Shown: one piece after another, positions 35,465 to 46,673 of the stretch
Numbering within the stretch: the first letter of the stretch is position 1
How the letters are laid out: every line of letters starts with the position of its first letter
Source: Cololabis saira
Lineage: Eukaryota > Chordata > Actinopteri > Beloniformes > Belonidae
Assembly (NCBI RefSeq): GCF_033807715.1
Contig: NC_084587.1
Span: forward strand, 14,427,017 to 14,491,016
DNA: 64,000 bases
Direction of reading: 5' to 3'
Position numbers and translations under genes: made by a program
The notes under the pieces: generated by a model
The model's input: the letters and a program-made list of their open reading frames with translations, nothing else
Told to the model about the DNA's origin: nothing
Database searches by the model: none

Positions 35465-37096
35465 GAGACACACAAGGAAGGTGCAGAACTAACTACTTCT
35501 CAATAAAAAAATAAATTAAAAATCATTAGTATCATAATGATTAGATAAATACATTAATGAATTAAGACAACAAAACTAGTATTTGATAAGGTTTTTTTGG
35601 GATTAGCTAGCTTTTGCCGGTTAGCATAACAGAGGTAAGACCCGGAAAGGGAACAAAATGGTTGTTTATGGTCGTTTATTTTTGTCAGATCGTAGAGCAA
35701 TCCTTACTACACCTTAAAAATTCAAAAAAGATGCAGATAATTGTTACTTTGTACCTTTGTAGAGAGCTTTAATCTTCCGTGGGACGAGAGTCTCTTCCTC
35801 TGTGTGTGAGCATGCGCACAACGGACACTCGACTGTTTTTTTTGTTTTTTTAAATTCCCGTCGATATGATTGGTTGTTGGAGATCCCCACTGTGACGTAG
35901 GTTCATTACTATAAACCGCTGCAAGGAAGTTCATCAGAATATCTAACAGATCTTATTTTTCTCATAAATCAAGATCAAAACAAAGTGATTACTCATATCT
36001 TTCTACAAGAACTTAAAAGTAAAACCGCAGGTTTATCTTACTGGTCATATTTGATAGCGGAAGTGTCAATTGAGAGAAAGTTTGCACCAATACATTTTTC
36101 TTGATAAATTAGGTCAGTTGAAGTATCTTTGAAAATTATGCATAGACTTTATGAAATTATTATAATCCTTGAAGACTAAAACAGAGGTTAGTGTAGATTG
36201 TATTTTTTGTCACTCACGCAAAATTTTATAAAAATGCTTTATCCTTTGTTTTATTGAACCTATTTTTAAAATGTTTATGATCTGTGACATCACATTTCCT
36301 CAATAATAAAAACAGAAATGGTCTTATCAACTTGTTTCCTCAATCATGATACTCCTACCTGCGTTTCTGTTCATCCTGCAATTAAAATAATTGAATCTGT
36401 TTATTTGTTTGCTAACAGAACAGGAAGTCAAATGTAAAAACAACTGCAAATATGATACTTCTTTAAGATGAAAGAGTAAAAGCTTAGTCTGCCGCCCATT
36501 AAAACACCCTTTTTTGTATGAATGTGGTTAGCTTGCATTCCAAACTATATGAGTCAAAAGCAATTTGTCATCTCTTTTGCCAAATTGAATGGGGGGATGA
36601 AAAAAACAAAAATAATTTCTGCTAATTGCATATTACTGTTGCAATAATTAGACAAAATGGTATGGGATGACAAATGTTTAAAATAAATTACAAACTATAC
36701 TTTGATTTTGATTTCATTGCAGTGAGCAAGAAGTCAATATAATTCATAATTCATAGCTTGTTAGCTCTGCAGCCCAGTCAAGTTAAGTTGGGATGGTGAA
36801 GATTTTACCTCTTAGTTATGTTGACATTCCTCTTCATAACTCTAAAAAAAACTCTAAAAAAATATGCCATGGTATTGAAGATAGCATAAGCACACTTTTT
36901 TTCCCCCCGTGTCACGACCTGGCTCAGGAAAAAAAGGGAGACATGCAGATTGTAAGCCAATTCTTAAGTATTTTTTTTCCAACAAGACATAAGCACAATG
37001 AAAACAAATGACAAAACCAAGTTGTAGCAATCAGTACCATCAGTAATGAAGGTTACCATGTATGGATGAGTAAGGAATGGAAGTGAGCACTCTTAC
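35465..37096. other. Intergenic, no gene recognised
   Basis: AT-rich sequence with short chance frames only. If the SAM-type ORF that follows has further exons or a 3' UTR, they would lie at its right end. Confidence 0.4.
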
Positions 37097-37467
37097 CCTG
37101 GTCTTCCTCAGTCTTGTGACGTTTGCAGAATGTGGTGTTGTGTTCTCTAGTAGGAAAATGTATGGACATCCCTGGGGGGAAGAAAATGTAGTAGACAACA
37201 CATATTGGTCTAAAATAGTAGGCTCTGTATTATGAAACAGAGATGCCAATAAGCAAACATACCCAGTTTTAATGCATGCAAAAGTTTTCTCTGTTGTATG
37301 ACAGGTAGTAAGTCTCCAATGTCCTCTTGTGTCACATATTTGAGGTCTCCTGTTGACTCTAAACCAGAGCTTATTAGCCTGTCTATCACAAGCTGTTGAA
37401 CAGCTTCAGAAATAGATGGCAAGGCCCTAAGGAGGATCTCCTTCAGCTGCTCCACCAAGGTCTTCAT
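37097..37467 (-). CDS. SAM-domain-like ORF, spliced and probably 3'-incomplete, linked to the transposase unit
   Basis: Exon 1 at 37263-37467 starts with ATG (MKTLVEQLKEILLRALPS). Exon 2 is at 37097-37171. Donor GTATGT and acceptor CCCCAG fit well and the frame is kept (LHALKLG then MSIHFPTREH). Exon 2 ends at a good donor (GTAAGA), so at least one more exon is expected; I did not find it. Residues 1-65 (VIDRLISSGLESTGDLKYV, EEDIGDLLPVIQQRKLLHAL with Q in the second position) look like a SAM or SAM-like helical domain used for protein-protein association. It overlaps the last coding stretch of the transposase in another frame. Not recognised as a host gene; probably a second gene of the transposon. 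Coordinates cover the two exons seen. Confidence 0.5.
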
Positions 37468-39651
37468 CGTTCTCTGTTGAGAGGAAAGAGTGGTGTGGAA
37501 CAATTATTGGCATGTCACACAATGCATACTCTGGTAAAGGGTAAAAGTCAACTAGGTCATTCTGTTTAACACAACAGTAGCATCCCTGAATTGGTGTGAA
37601 GCCATAAACACCTATATCATGGAGAAGCAGAGCCTTGCATTTTTCAGTGATAAAATACACTGCTGAATCGTTGTGGATAAGTACCACAATGATCTTTCCA
37701 ATCACAAGGCCCTCAGAACTCTCATCTATAACAACAAGCATGTTTTTTTTTGTGCCTTTCACAGTTGTGTCATGAGAAATTAAAGTATTGTCAGGCCCAA
37801 AATCAAAGCTTGATACCGATTCCCTGATGCTATGATTGTAGTCCCTAGGAAAAAACTCTGTTGCCTTTTCCACTACACAGTGGGTGGGAAGAGATTGCCA
37901 GCATTAAGATACGCCTGGAGGAGCTGATGCCTCTCTGCAAGAGTTAAGCACACGTTTTTGAAATTGTGCAGTTTCCTTGCACACTGTTTGAAGTAAGTGT
38001 GCTTGCTCTCGAATCGTAGTGTCCACAAACTAATGAGTGGCCCAAAGCGGATTATTGAGCTCTGGATAGTGGCTGACATAATGATGCTTTGGCTTCAGTG
38101 GTTTATCAGGGAAAGCTTGCTTTCTGAAATACAAATATTCATCAATAAGCCCTCTCAAATATGCTATTTGTCCAGTTGAAATGGCTGGTGCACAAATAAG
38201 AGAAACAATTTCTCTTAATTGTAAAATCAGTTGCCAAGCTTGATTTTCACCTGGAGAATCCATTTTCTCTCCAATGAGCACTGGTAGCATTCGTAACACG
38301 CACCAGTTTTGGACAGCATGGCCACCCAGCTTATCCCTTCCTGGAGTCACTTCACAAGGTCTGTCATGGGCATCGTTCCCTAGATACTTAAATTGATGAA
38401 TCCATCGGTTCAACTCAAGATAAGTTAACTGTTTGTCGACCTTCACCAGATGTTGGATGTACAACGCGAGATCAGAGGCTACAATGCCTTCAAACAAATC
38501 ATGGCCAATACATGGAGGCAGTCCAGGCTGACATACATGAAAGAAGGACAGTTCATTGAACAAGGAGTCAAATTTGATACCTCCACTTTGGACTAAACCA
38601 CCTTCAAGTCTCTGAACATGCTCTCTGTATGATTGCACTGTGCGATTAGTGGCCCTGCAAAGAGGAAACTGTCCAATTCCGTGTGACCCTAAGTTGTCAC
38701 CAGCAATAGCATGCAGTACTCCTTTACAGACCTGTCCATCAGGTAAGACTACACCATTGCTCTTGAGGTCTTTCAGATCTTTTACCAGGCGACCCAAGAC
38801 CAATTCCTGACCAAAATGCTTGAAATCTTGTTCTTTGCAGAGAAGAACAAGTTGCATCTTGTCAATACTTGACCTGTGGTGTGGTATTAAGTCTGCCAGT
38901 GTGAGATACACTGCAAGTACTTTGTGTTTATTTTTTCCTGACGCAAGTGGGTTTACCAATTCAAAAGCATCCTGATAAAGGATCAAGTGTAAAGACCCCT
39001 CTGTTTGGTGTGAGCTCTTACTGGTAGTAATATTTTCCCCATCCCACACATCTTGAAAAGCTTCCTTAGTTTGGGTACGGGTGTGGACTTCATTGTATTG
39101 CTCTCTTACAGACTTGCACCGAAAAAGAGCTTCAAGTGTTTGTTTGATGGGGACATATTGAGCAAAGCACTCTTTGCCTGCTTCATTTTGCCCCAGACAA
39201 ATAGGAACTGGTTCAACATGATTAAATTGTTTCTTGAAAACAGTCTTCCTCCGTTGATCTGTTTTCAGTGTGTGGGTATTGTGAGTCCGGAAAAGATCTT
39301 TTACTTTCAAATCATCAATAAGAGTCCTAATGGCATCATCGGAATCCCAAGCACACGCAACTTTTCATTCAGTTTAAAAAGTAATTGTGACTGGCTGATG
39401 TCATGTATTGACTGCAAATCTTCGATGATTGTCTGAATAGTGGAGGATGGAAGCAGCAACTTTGCTTGTAGCTTAAGATAAAAGAGAGCAAGATTCTTCA
39501 AGAACAGTGTATCATCAATATTTTCAGGTCTAACCTCCAAATGCTCAGTATCAGCAGCAGCATCCAGCTGCATGTCACAGGGCAAATCACAACCATCATG
39601 AATGCCACTAGTTCCACTTACACCTGCTGGAGTAATGATAGACTCTATCAT
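37427..39651 (-). pseudogene. tnp2/CACTA-like transposase, broken by frameshifts
   Basis: One protein is spread over four frames: 39307-39651, 38030-39310, 37873-38079 and 37427-37873. Family-type motifs in order are LYQDAFELVNPL and VLAVYLTLADLIPHH, then LHAIAGDNLGSHGIGQF, then PCIGHDLFEGIVASDL, then PLKPKHHYVSHYPEL, RFGPLISLWTLRFESKHTYF and NFKNVCLTLAERHQL. Aspartates in QDAFE and GDNLG and the HDLFEG block are where tnp2-type transposases keep catalytic positions; the exact triad is inference. Lesions: a frame change near 39343 (GGGATTCC, probably one base lost), an extra base at about 38060 (CTCAATAATC), and a stop plus frame change at 37874-37880. It cannot make one protein as it stands, unless these are assembly errors. 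Zinc-finger exons lie just upstream. Confidence 0.6.
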
Positions 39652-39717
39652 TCCCTCTCCACTTTCTTTGTGGTTTCTGGTGTGATGCCCCAGTCTAGGG
39701 GTGCCTAGGGCACAACA

Positions 39718-40194
39718 TTATAAGGCTCCATCTTCCCCAAGTCCCAAGTAGCCACAGATGAGATGTAAATGTAGAGATATCACAGTAAATGTCTTATCAC
39801 ATTGCTTCAAAGGACATGCAACTATCCGTACTTCTTTGATGTGCCCTTTAAGATGAGAATAGAACTCAGTCAAGGAATCACATTTGGCAGTGCAGAAGTC
39901 AACATGGCACGCCAGGTCCACTGACATACTCAAGCTGGGCTTAATCACACATTTTTTATGATTTCTGTATAGATGTGCTTTCAGACCTGCACATTTTCTA
40001 AAGGTCCTTTTGCAATTAGGCATGCGACAATGTAGTAGTATATTAGGTATATTGCTGTGAATTTTCATATGTCTCACATAGGCCACTGAGGTGCTAGACT
40101 GATGTCCACAGGTCTGACAAGAAAACATCATTGCAAGCCAAATTTGTAGCTTTTGTAAAAAAAAGTTTGTAGCTTTGTATATCCAATGTTGCAC
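39718..40194 (-). pseudogene. C2H2 zinc-finger N-terminal part of the tnp2-like unit
   Basis: An open frame with probable translation start MFSCQTCGHQ at about 40130. Finger 1 is CQTCGHQSSTSVAYVRHMKIH, split here as CQTC and HMKIH. Finger 2 is CRMPNCKRTFRK then HLYRNH. A third is degenerate (CTAKC...HLKGH) and a fourth begins CPLKQCDKTFTV. The fourth finger is broken by about 64 inserted bases flanked by CATC; its end (HTRNHKES) reappears near 39675. Such fingers would give the transposase DNA-binding ability. The frame then joins the transposase frame starting at 39651. Confidence 0.55.
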
Positions 40195-40446
40195 ACAGAC
40201 GAATTAATTCCACAGCTACAAATATTTTTTGCACATGCACAAAATATTTCTACAAGTACAAATATTTTTTGCACACGCACAAAATATTTCTACAAGTACA
40301 ACATTTATTTACAGATACAAAATATTTATGGATTTAATTTGAGCCCATACTTTCACCAGTTCACATGCTAGTTGCCTATTTCAGTGTTTGAGGTCTGAAA
40401 AATTAACTGATCAATTGTGACATGTGATGAACAGGCAAGTACTTAC

Positions 40447-41180
40447 TATGATCAGGGCAGCGCTAAAATAGTCTACTGCATCTGTAATATCAGAGAAACA
40501 TGTCAAAAATCAACACAAATGAACAGTCAATTGAAATGATGCAAAAAACACTATCGTGTAACTAATACACCCACAGCTGCTCTATGGCCTGAACTACACT
40601 ATCAACATGCCATCACACAGACTCATGTCAATGCAATTAGTTTAATACAAGATGGAGGAACAATCACAGTTACAGAAAAGCAGAACTTCTGCACTTAATT
40701 TGTGATTCCACAATTATCTAGACTAGAAAATAATATTGCCTTGACTTTGAATCTGCACTGCTACACCCAATAATCAGTGTGCACTGTAGTCCTAATATTA
40801 GCCTACTTCAACTGTTGAAGTGACTTACACAAGACTATCATAAAACTTCATGAATTCACAGGCAAAATACAGGTGTCCACACACATTAACTTAGAGTAGA
40901 TGTAGAAATTAAAATGAACTCCTAGTGTTTTTTTTAATTAATTTTCAATAATCTTTGAAATTTTAGCTAGCTGCTAAATCCTGCTACATGATGTGCACTT
41001 AGTGTAATAATCTTCAATGCAAACCAACTGGAAACGTCACTTAGCCTACAGTAGTAGACTTTGCGCCAATTTTTACATGAAATGCAATTGCTACTCACCA
41101 AATAATTAGTACGATGGCGATGGATGAGGAAAAGCAAGGATCCAGCTTCACATGTGCAGCTCAGGAGATGTTCCTCCCAT
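40447..41180 (-). other. Probable noncoding first exons of the tnp2-like unit
   Basis: On the minus strand, an exon ending at 41099 has a strong donor (TTG|GTGAGT). A small exon at about 40447-40482 has an acceptor (ATATTACAG) and a donor (ATA|GTAAGT). Together with the pyrimidine-rich acceptor near 40155 they outline a spliced 5' UTR. Transcription is not shown. Confidence 0.4.
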
Positions 41181-41994
41181 AATGCAACAAATACTGCATG
41201 ATACTGTTACTAGATGATTTATTAGCGGTAAAGTGCTGTATTTAGCGGTAAAGTGCTGTATTTTGGAGCTACATTATAGTTCTGTTAAAAAAAACAGTAA
41301 ATGGAGCGTAATTTATGGAGGATTTTTTGTGCCAAAATTAAATAAATAAATACATCATTAATTAATTAAATTGGGAATGAAATATATCATTAATTAATTA
41401 AATGTGTCATTAATTAATTAAAATTAGAATGAAATATGTCATTAATTAATTAAAATACAATTCATTTTAAGTAAAAATATATATTTATTGTTTCAGCATT
41501 TAATTAATTAATGACACATTTAATTAATGATTTCGTGTTGCGTGAAAATCATGAAATGTAAAACTGCATTTAATTAATTAATGACACATTTAATTAATGA
41601 TTTTGTGTTGCTGAATCATGAAATGTAAATGTAAAACTGTCAGTTTCACTCGTCAAACTCAGTGGGCGGGGCTAACGCAAATCTAGTGGAATCCACTGCT
41701 TTGGTCTGAAACTGGAGGTAGAAGAGGAGCCTTTCTAAACATGATAGCTGTGAGTTGCGTGTTGTAGAGAGTTGCGTGATGCAGCAGCAGGTATCTGCTG
41801 TGACGGAGCCGCTGGAGCCGGAGGAGTTCTGCTCAGAGCTTCTTCAATTAAACTCGCTGCTTCTCTCAGGAGCTCTGGGCAGGATTTTCACATTTTGTAG
41901 GCTATGTACAATCTCTGATGTCACGTCAAAAACTATTATTTGTAGTTTAAGTGTTGCAAATTCACATTACAAATCATGTTTTAATAGCAGAAAA

Positions 41995-42080
41995 AAGGGC
42001 CGCACCATGTACGGTGCGGGTCGTGTACCCTACGCCGTAGGCTCTGCGTTGGTGTAACGCGGAACCATAAATCAGCCTTC
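41995..42080. repeat. MITE end fragment inside the large inverted-repeat element
   Basis: CCCTACGCCGTAGGCTCTGC, then AACGCGGAACCATAAATCAG, the same family as 35378-35464. Confidence 0.6.
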
Positions 42081-42426
42081 AGTCGCGCTGTGAGCCTGAA
42101 CCTGCAGCCCGTCAGCTCAGGAGGAGAGGCTGCCAGTTGTTCATTGCTGGTTCGTTTTGTTAACTCTGAGCTTTGTTGGTTGGTTGGTTTGTTAGTTTGC
42201 TGGTGGTTTTGTTCTGAACACCTTTCTCTGTTTGTCATTTTGCTGGGACGCCGGGTCCCTCCGCCGAGACACAACTTTTGCGGTATGCGTTCATTTTTAT
42301 GTCTAAAAATGATGCGCAGTGCCGACCCAATCAGAAACGGTACAGATATTTTGGGATTTTTTTATATATATTTTTATATTTTTATATATATATATATTTA
42401 TATTTTTTTATATATATAAAAAAATA

Positions 42427-42640
42427 CATGACTTCACACAATACACGCGCTGGGTGACGCCTCCGCTCCGACGTCGTTGCTACGGCAACCCGTCAGATCA
42501 GTCAATGACGTGGCCCAGTCTGAACAGAGCCAGATCCGATATGGACACTTGCTAAACACAGTGTGGACAGTCAGCCCTGAAAATCGGATATGAGAAGGAA
42601 TCAGATATGAATCAGATTTGCCTGCAGTCTGAACGCGGCC
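42427..42640 (-). mobile_element. Partial copy of the Harbinger-like MITE, inverted
   Basis: Nearly identical to the reverse complement of 10117-10332 and ends in the same TIR (GCAGTCTGAACGCGGCC at 42624-42640). The other half is missing, replaced by an AT-rich (TATATA) stretch at 42361-42420. Confidence 0.85.
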
Positions 42641-43199
42641 CTAGTTTATCGGAATGTGTCCCGAAGCCCTGCAACAATCCATTATGTGGATTCGATTTGC
42701 CTTGACTTGATGTTCAGGGGAACCAATGAGGTGTTTGGAATCCGCCCACTGAGTTTGACGAGTGAAACTGACAGTTTTACATTTACATTTCATTATTCAG
42801 CAACACGAAATCATTAATTAAATGTGTCATTAATTAATTAAATGCAGTTTTACATTTCATGATTCACACGCAACACGAAATCATTAATTAAATGTGTCAT
42901 TAATTAATTAAATGCTGAAATAATAAATATATATTTTTACTTAAAATGAATTGTATTTTAATTAATTAATTTCATATTTCATTCTAATTTTAATCAATTA
43001 ATGACACATTTAATTAATTAATGATATATTTAATTCCCATTTTAATTAATTAATAATGTATTTATTTATTTAATTTTGGCACAAAAAATCCTCCATAGTA
43101 ATTTAACAGATTTTCTTTAGTATTAACGGTAAAGCACTGTATTTTTAAAAAACTGGTTAATACTGTTGAAATCTTGCTGTAAATTTACAGCAATCATTT

Positions 43200-43455
43200 A
43201 CAGTGTATCTTTTCAAAAAAGCATTTTATTAATCTTATCTTGCCTGTTTTTATCCTATTATTTATTTTATGCGCTAATATCTTCTTTTAACAGAAGGGTT
43301 TTTACTTTCAATTTATCTGTGTACTCTTTAAAACTTTTTTATTCTTCTTACTCCATGCATTGCTCCTGTTGCTTGTTTTTATTGATTTTATGTAGCACTT
43401 TGAACTATAACTCTTGTATGAAATGTGCTAGATAAATAAATAAATAAATAAATAA
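43200..43455 (+). repeat. Retroelement 3' tail
   Basis: 'tgtagcactttgaactataa' then 'gaaatgtgctagataaataa' and (ATAA)n, a common LINE tail. The stretch 43456-44070 after it shows nothing recognisable. Confidence 0.55.
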
Positions 43456-44074
43456 AGTCTTATTTACTTTGCCCTGGCTTTTGCACTTGTTGCCCATAAC
43501 CATCTGGATAGACTTTTTAGTCTTTGGCAGCATATTCTCTCAATTTCATACAGAGTTTCTAGAATACTAATTTTTTGGACAACAATGTACACACTCAAAT
43601 GTCAAGTGCAGAAACTCTGCACTGTGCTGTCTTTGAATTAATTCAACTGAAAACATCTTTTTTGCACAGCAAAGTTTAAACTGATTTTTTTTTTAATAAT
43701 TCACATGAGCCACTTAGTATTTCAGTGATTGACAACAGTTTTTTCAAAGTAACATTCTGACTGTCATTATATCAGCTATTAATAAATGATGATTCATGAT
43801 GGAGCTCCGTCCGAGGGATCCGAGATGTCTGGTCTACAACTTTCTTTAGTAATCAGGCCCTTTACACCCTGAATTACTCCACATTCATTTAATTGTTTCA
43901 TGATATTATTGACTTCAAAGGGAGAAAAATGCAATTCTCCTCCAGTGTATTACAATTTGTACATTTAATTAACATATTTTTGCATTTGGGTAAGGTGGAT
44001 CTGAGTCAGAACTAATATATGACACATACACATACATGTATGTGTGTGTGTGACATTGCATTAATGTGCAGGAT

Positions 44075-44330
44075 TAGATTAGATTAGATATTCCTTTATT
44101 TATCCCCAAGAGGGGAAATTCAAATTGAGCAGCAACAGTACACACAACACACAAACATGCATACACATACAGAAAAAAAAGAATACAAAATTAAAAAATA
44201 TATCATTAAAAAATATGAACAGTATATACAGAAGAAGAAAATAGTGCATGTTAGATATAACCAAAATTATTATAACCATACTGAATATAACCAAGTTGAT
44301 ATAACCACACTGAATATGTAAACTGCATGT
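44075..44330 (-). repeat. LINE 3' UTR fragment (same family as 44740-45450)
   Basis: Starts with a (TTAGA)n tail at 44083-44100, then TTTATTTATCCCCAAGAGGG, paralogous to the start of the next LINE copy. Confidence 0.55.
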
Positions 44331-44739
44331 GCTCACTAATTGAATCTGTGTATGTGTTAAAACTAATAATCATAATTACACTGAACATATATAAACTGCA
44401 TATACTGATTAACTAAATGTGTCTATGTGTTAAAAACTAATGTGAGTGTGATGAACCAGTGTGTGTATTCTGAGTTGTCTCTGAGTGGAGAATTCTGTAC
44501 CAAGCGCGAGATAAGACCTGGGGTCCTCCCTCCCCCTGAAAAACAATAAAAGTGATCACACCCATAGAGCCAGATCTGAGCAGGACAGGGCAGACTGAGG
44601 AGTCTGTTTGAGTCTGGATCTCACTCTGCAGAGGTTGGTTAATTATATTCAAGTCTAATGTCTTTCTTTCAATTCCTAGCTCGATCAACGGATTCGGGGT
44701 GACCGAGGTTTCGATCACAACATGCAGTATGAGATCAAA

Positions 44740-45450
<711 letters not shown>

Positions 45451-46669
45451 TATGTATGAAAAAATAGAAAGGTATTGCGCATCATTACTGTTCGTTTACT
45501 ACTAAGGATAAAGGAAGGTGAAGAGGTTGAAAACACTTGATCTTAAAATGAATGACACGTATTACACAAACAGGCATGTTGACCGCTTTGGCATTTGACT
45601 CTGGGTCACCCTGACATCATGTCATGTTGTGCACCCAAATATCACCTTGTGAAGTCTTGACTGACTCAACAGATCTGATGGAACAAAAAACCCATTCACC
45701 TCTCAGTGTCATTTAATTTTTGATTAGGGAATGTGGGTTCAGGCTTTACTTATACTTTGCATAAAAAGAAACCAATTATCTCAAACCTAACGATCAAGAG
45801 TAATTATCATTACACTGATAATGTTCTCGTTTGTAGTCAGGGAAGGCGTAATAATTAAATTTGCAAGACAGTGTTAATGATGTTGAAGAGGGAGACAGTG
45901 GCAAGACAAACATCACTTACTAGAGATCGGGCTTATATAACAAACAAGTAAAAAGGTTTTGTTTATTGTGTGAGTTATCTTGAATTTGGCCAAAAATTCA
46001 ACAATTCTTTTTCTTCTCAGTTCAGATGAGAAAGAGCAAAAGCAATCAAAAGCAGATTTATAACTTTTAATCTTGAATTTCTAATGTTTTTGCTGAGAAA
46101 TAAAAAACTTCATTTGATTCAGGGTATTAAATGTGTCCCTGCTGCACAGGTATTTTGACTATTTTGAATGATGCTTCTCCAGTGACAACCAAAATGTTTC
46201 ATAAATAATGTATTTTTTTATTCAATTGTCCTTTCAAATTTGTGAAAAGTGAAAAGAGAAAGACTTAGGTATTTTAGAGAAGTTTAACGTGAAAAACAGA
46301 ACATATACAACCGTCGGAGGTCACGTCTTTACTCTGATGCAAATTTTTCTTGATCGGCTGTAAATCACTCTGCACCTGTTTACCCGCTTGTCTCGGTCAT
46401 GGTGTTGTTATGTGCTTATTTACTGCCTAATTTTATTACCGTACGCTCAGAGATATGGCATCTCTGCTTGGTGCACCTCCGTCAGTACATTTGGCCACGT
46501 GGCTGCCAACTCTGAGTTCTTGTCCTTCTTTCCCTCAAAGGCAGCCGGCTCCGTCCTCTCGCAGGAGGGTCAGCTCAACCACGATGACAGTAGACCAGAG
46601 CACTATGTCAGGTTTAAGGAGGTCTGTGCGATTACCGAGGGAACCTGAGCACCCAGTACAGGCCAGTCC
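45451..46669. other. Intergenic, no gene recognised
   Basis: 46380-46669 is GC-richer and open in two frames, but I recognise no domain. The sequence continues on the far side of the GGAA array (48110-48560), as if one unit had been split by it. Confidence 0.35.
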
Positions 46670-46673
46670 TTAA

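Larger units (their letters stand above)
41317..43097. mobile_element. 1.8-kb element with inverted repeats of about 360 bp
   Basis: The left arm 41317-41675 and right arm 42742-43097 are inverted copies, starting ATGGAGGATTTTTTGTGCC and ending in GTTTGACG/CGTCAAAC. The arms carry many ATTAATTAATTAA units. Flanks CGTAATTT and AGTAATTT suggest an 8-bp duplication with one mismatch. The centre (41676-42741) holds other repeat fragments and no convincing gene. Confidence 0.7.

Noticed and set aside
35722..35934. 70-codon minus-strand frame
   Set aside because: No recognisable domain, splice context or repeat membership.
41755..42057. 100-codon frame in the large inverted-repeat element
   Set aside because: It runs through the MITE end fragment at 41995-42080 and shows no domain.
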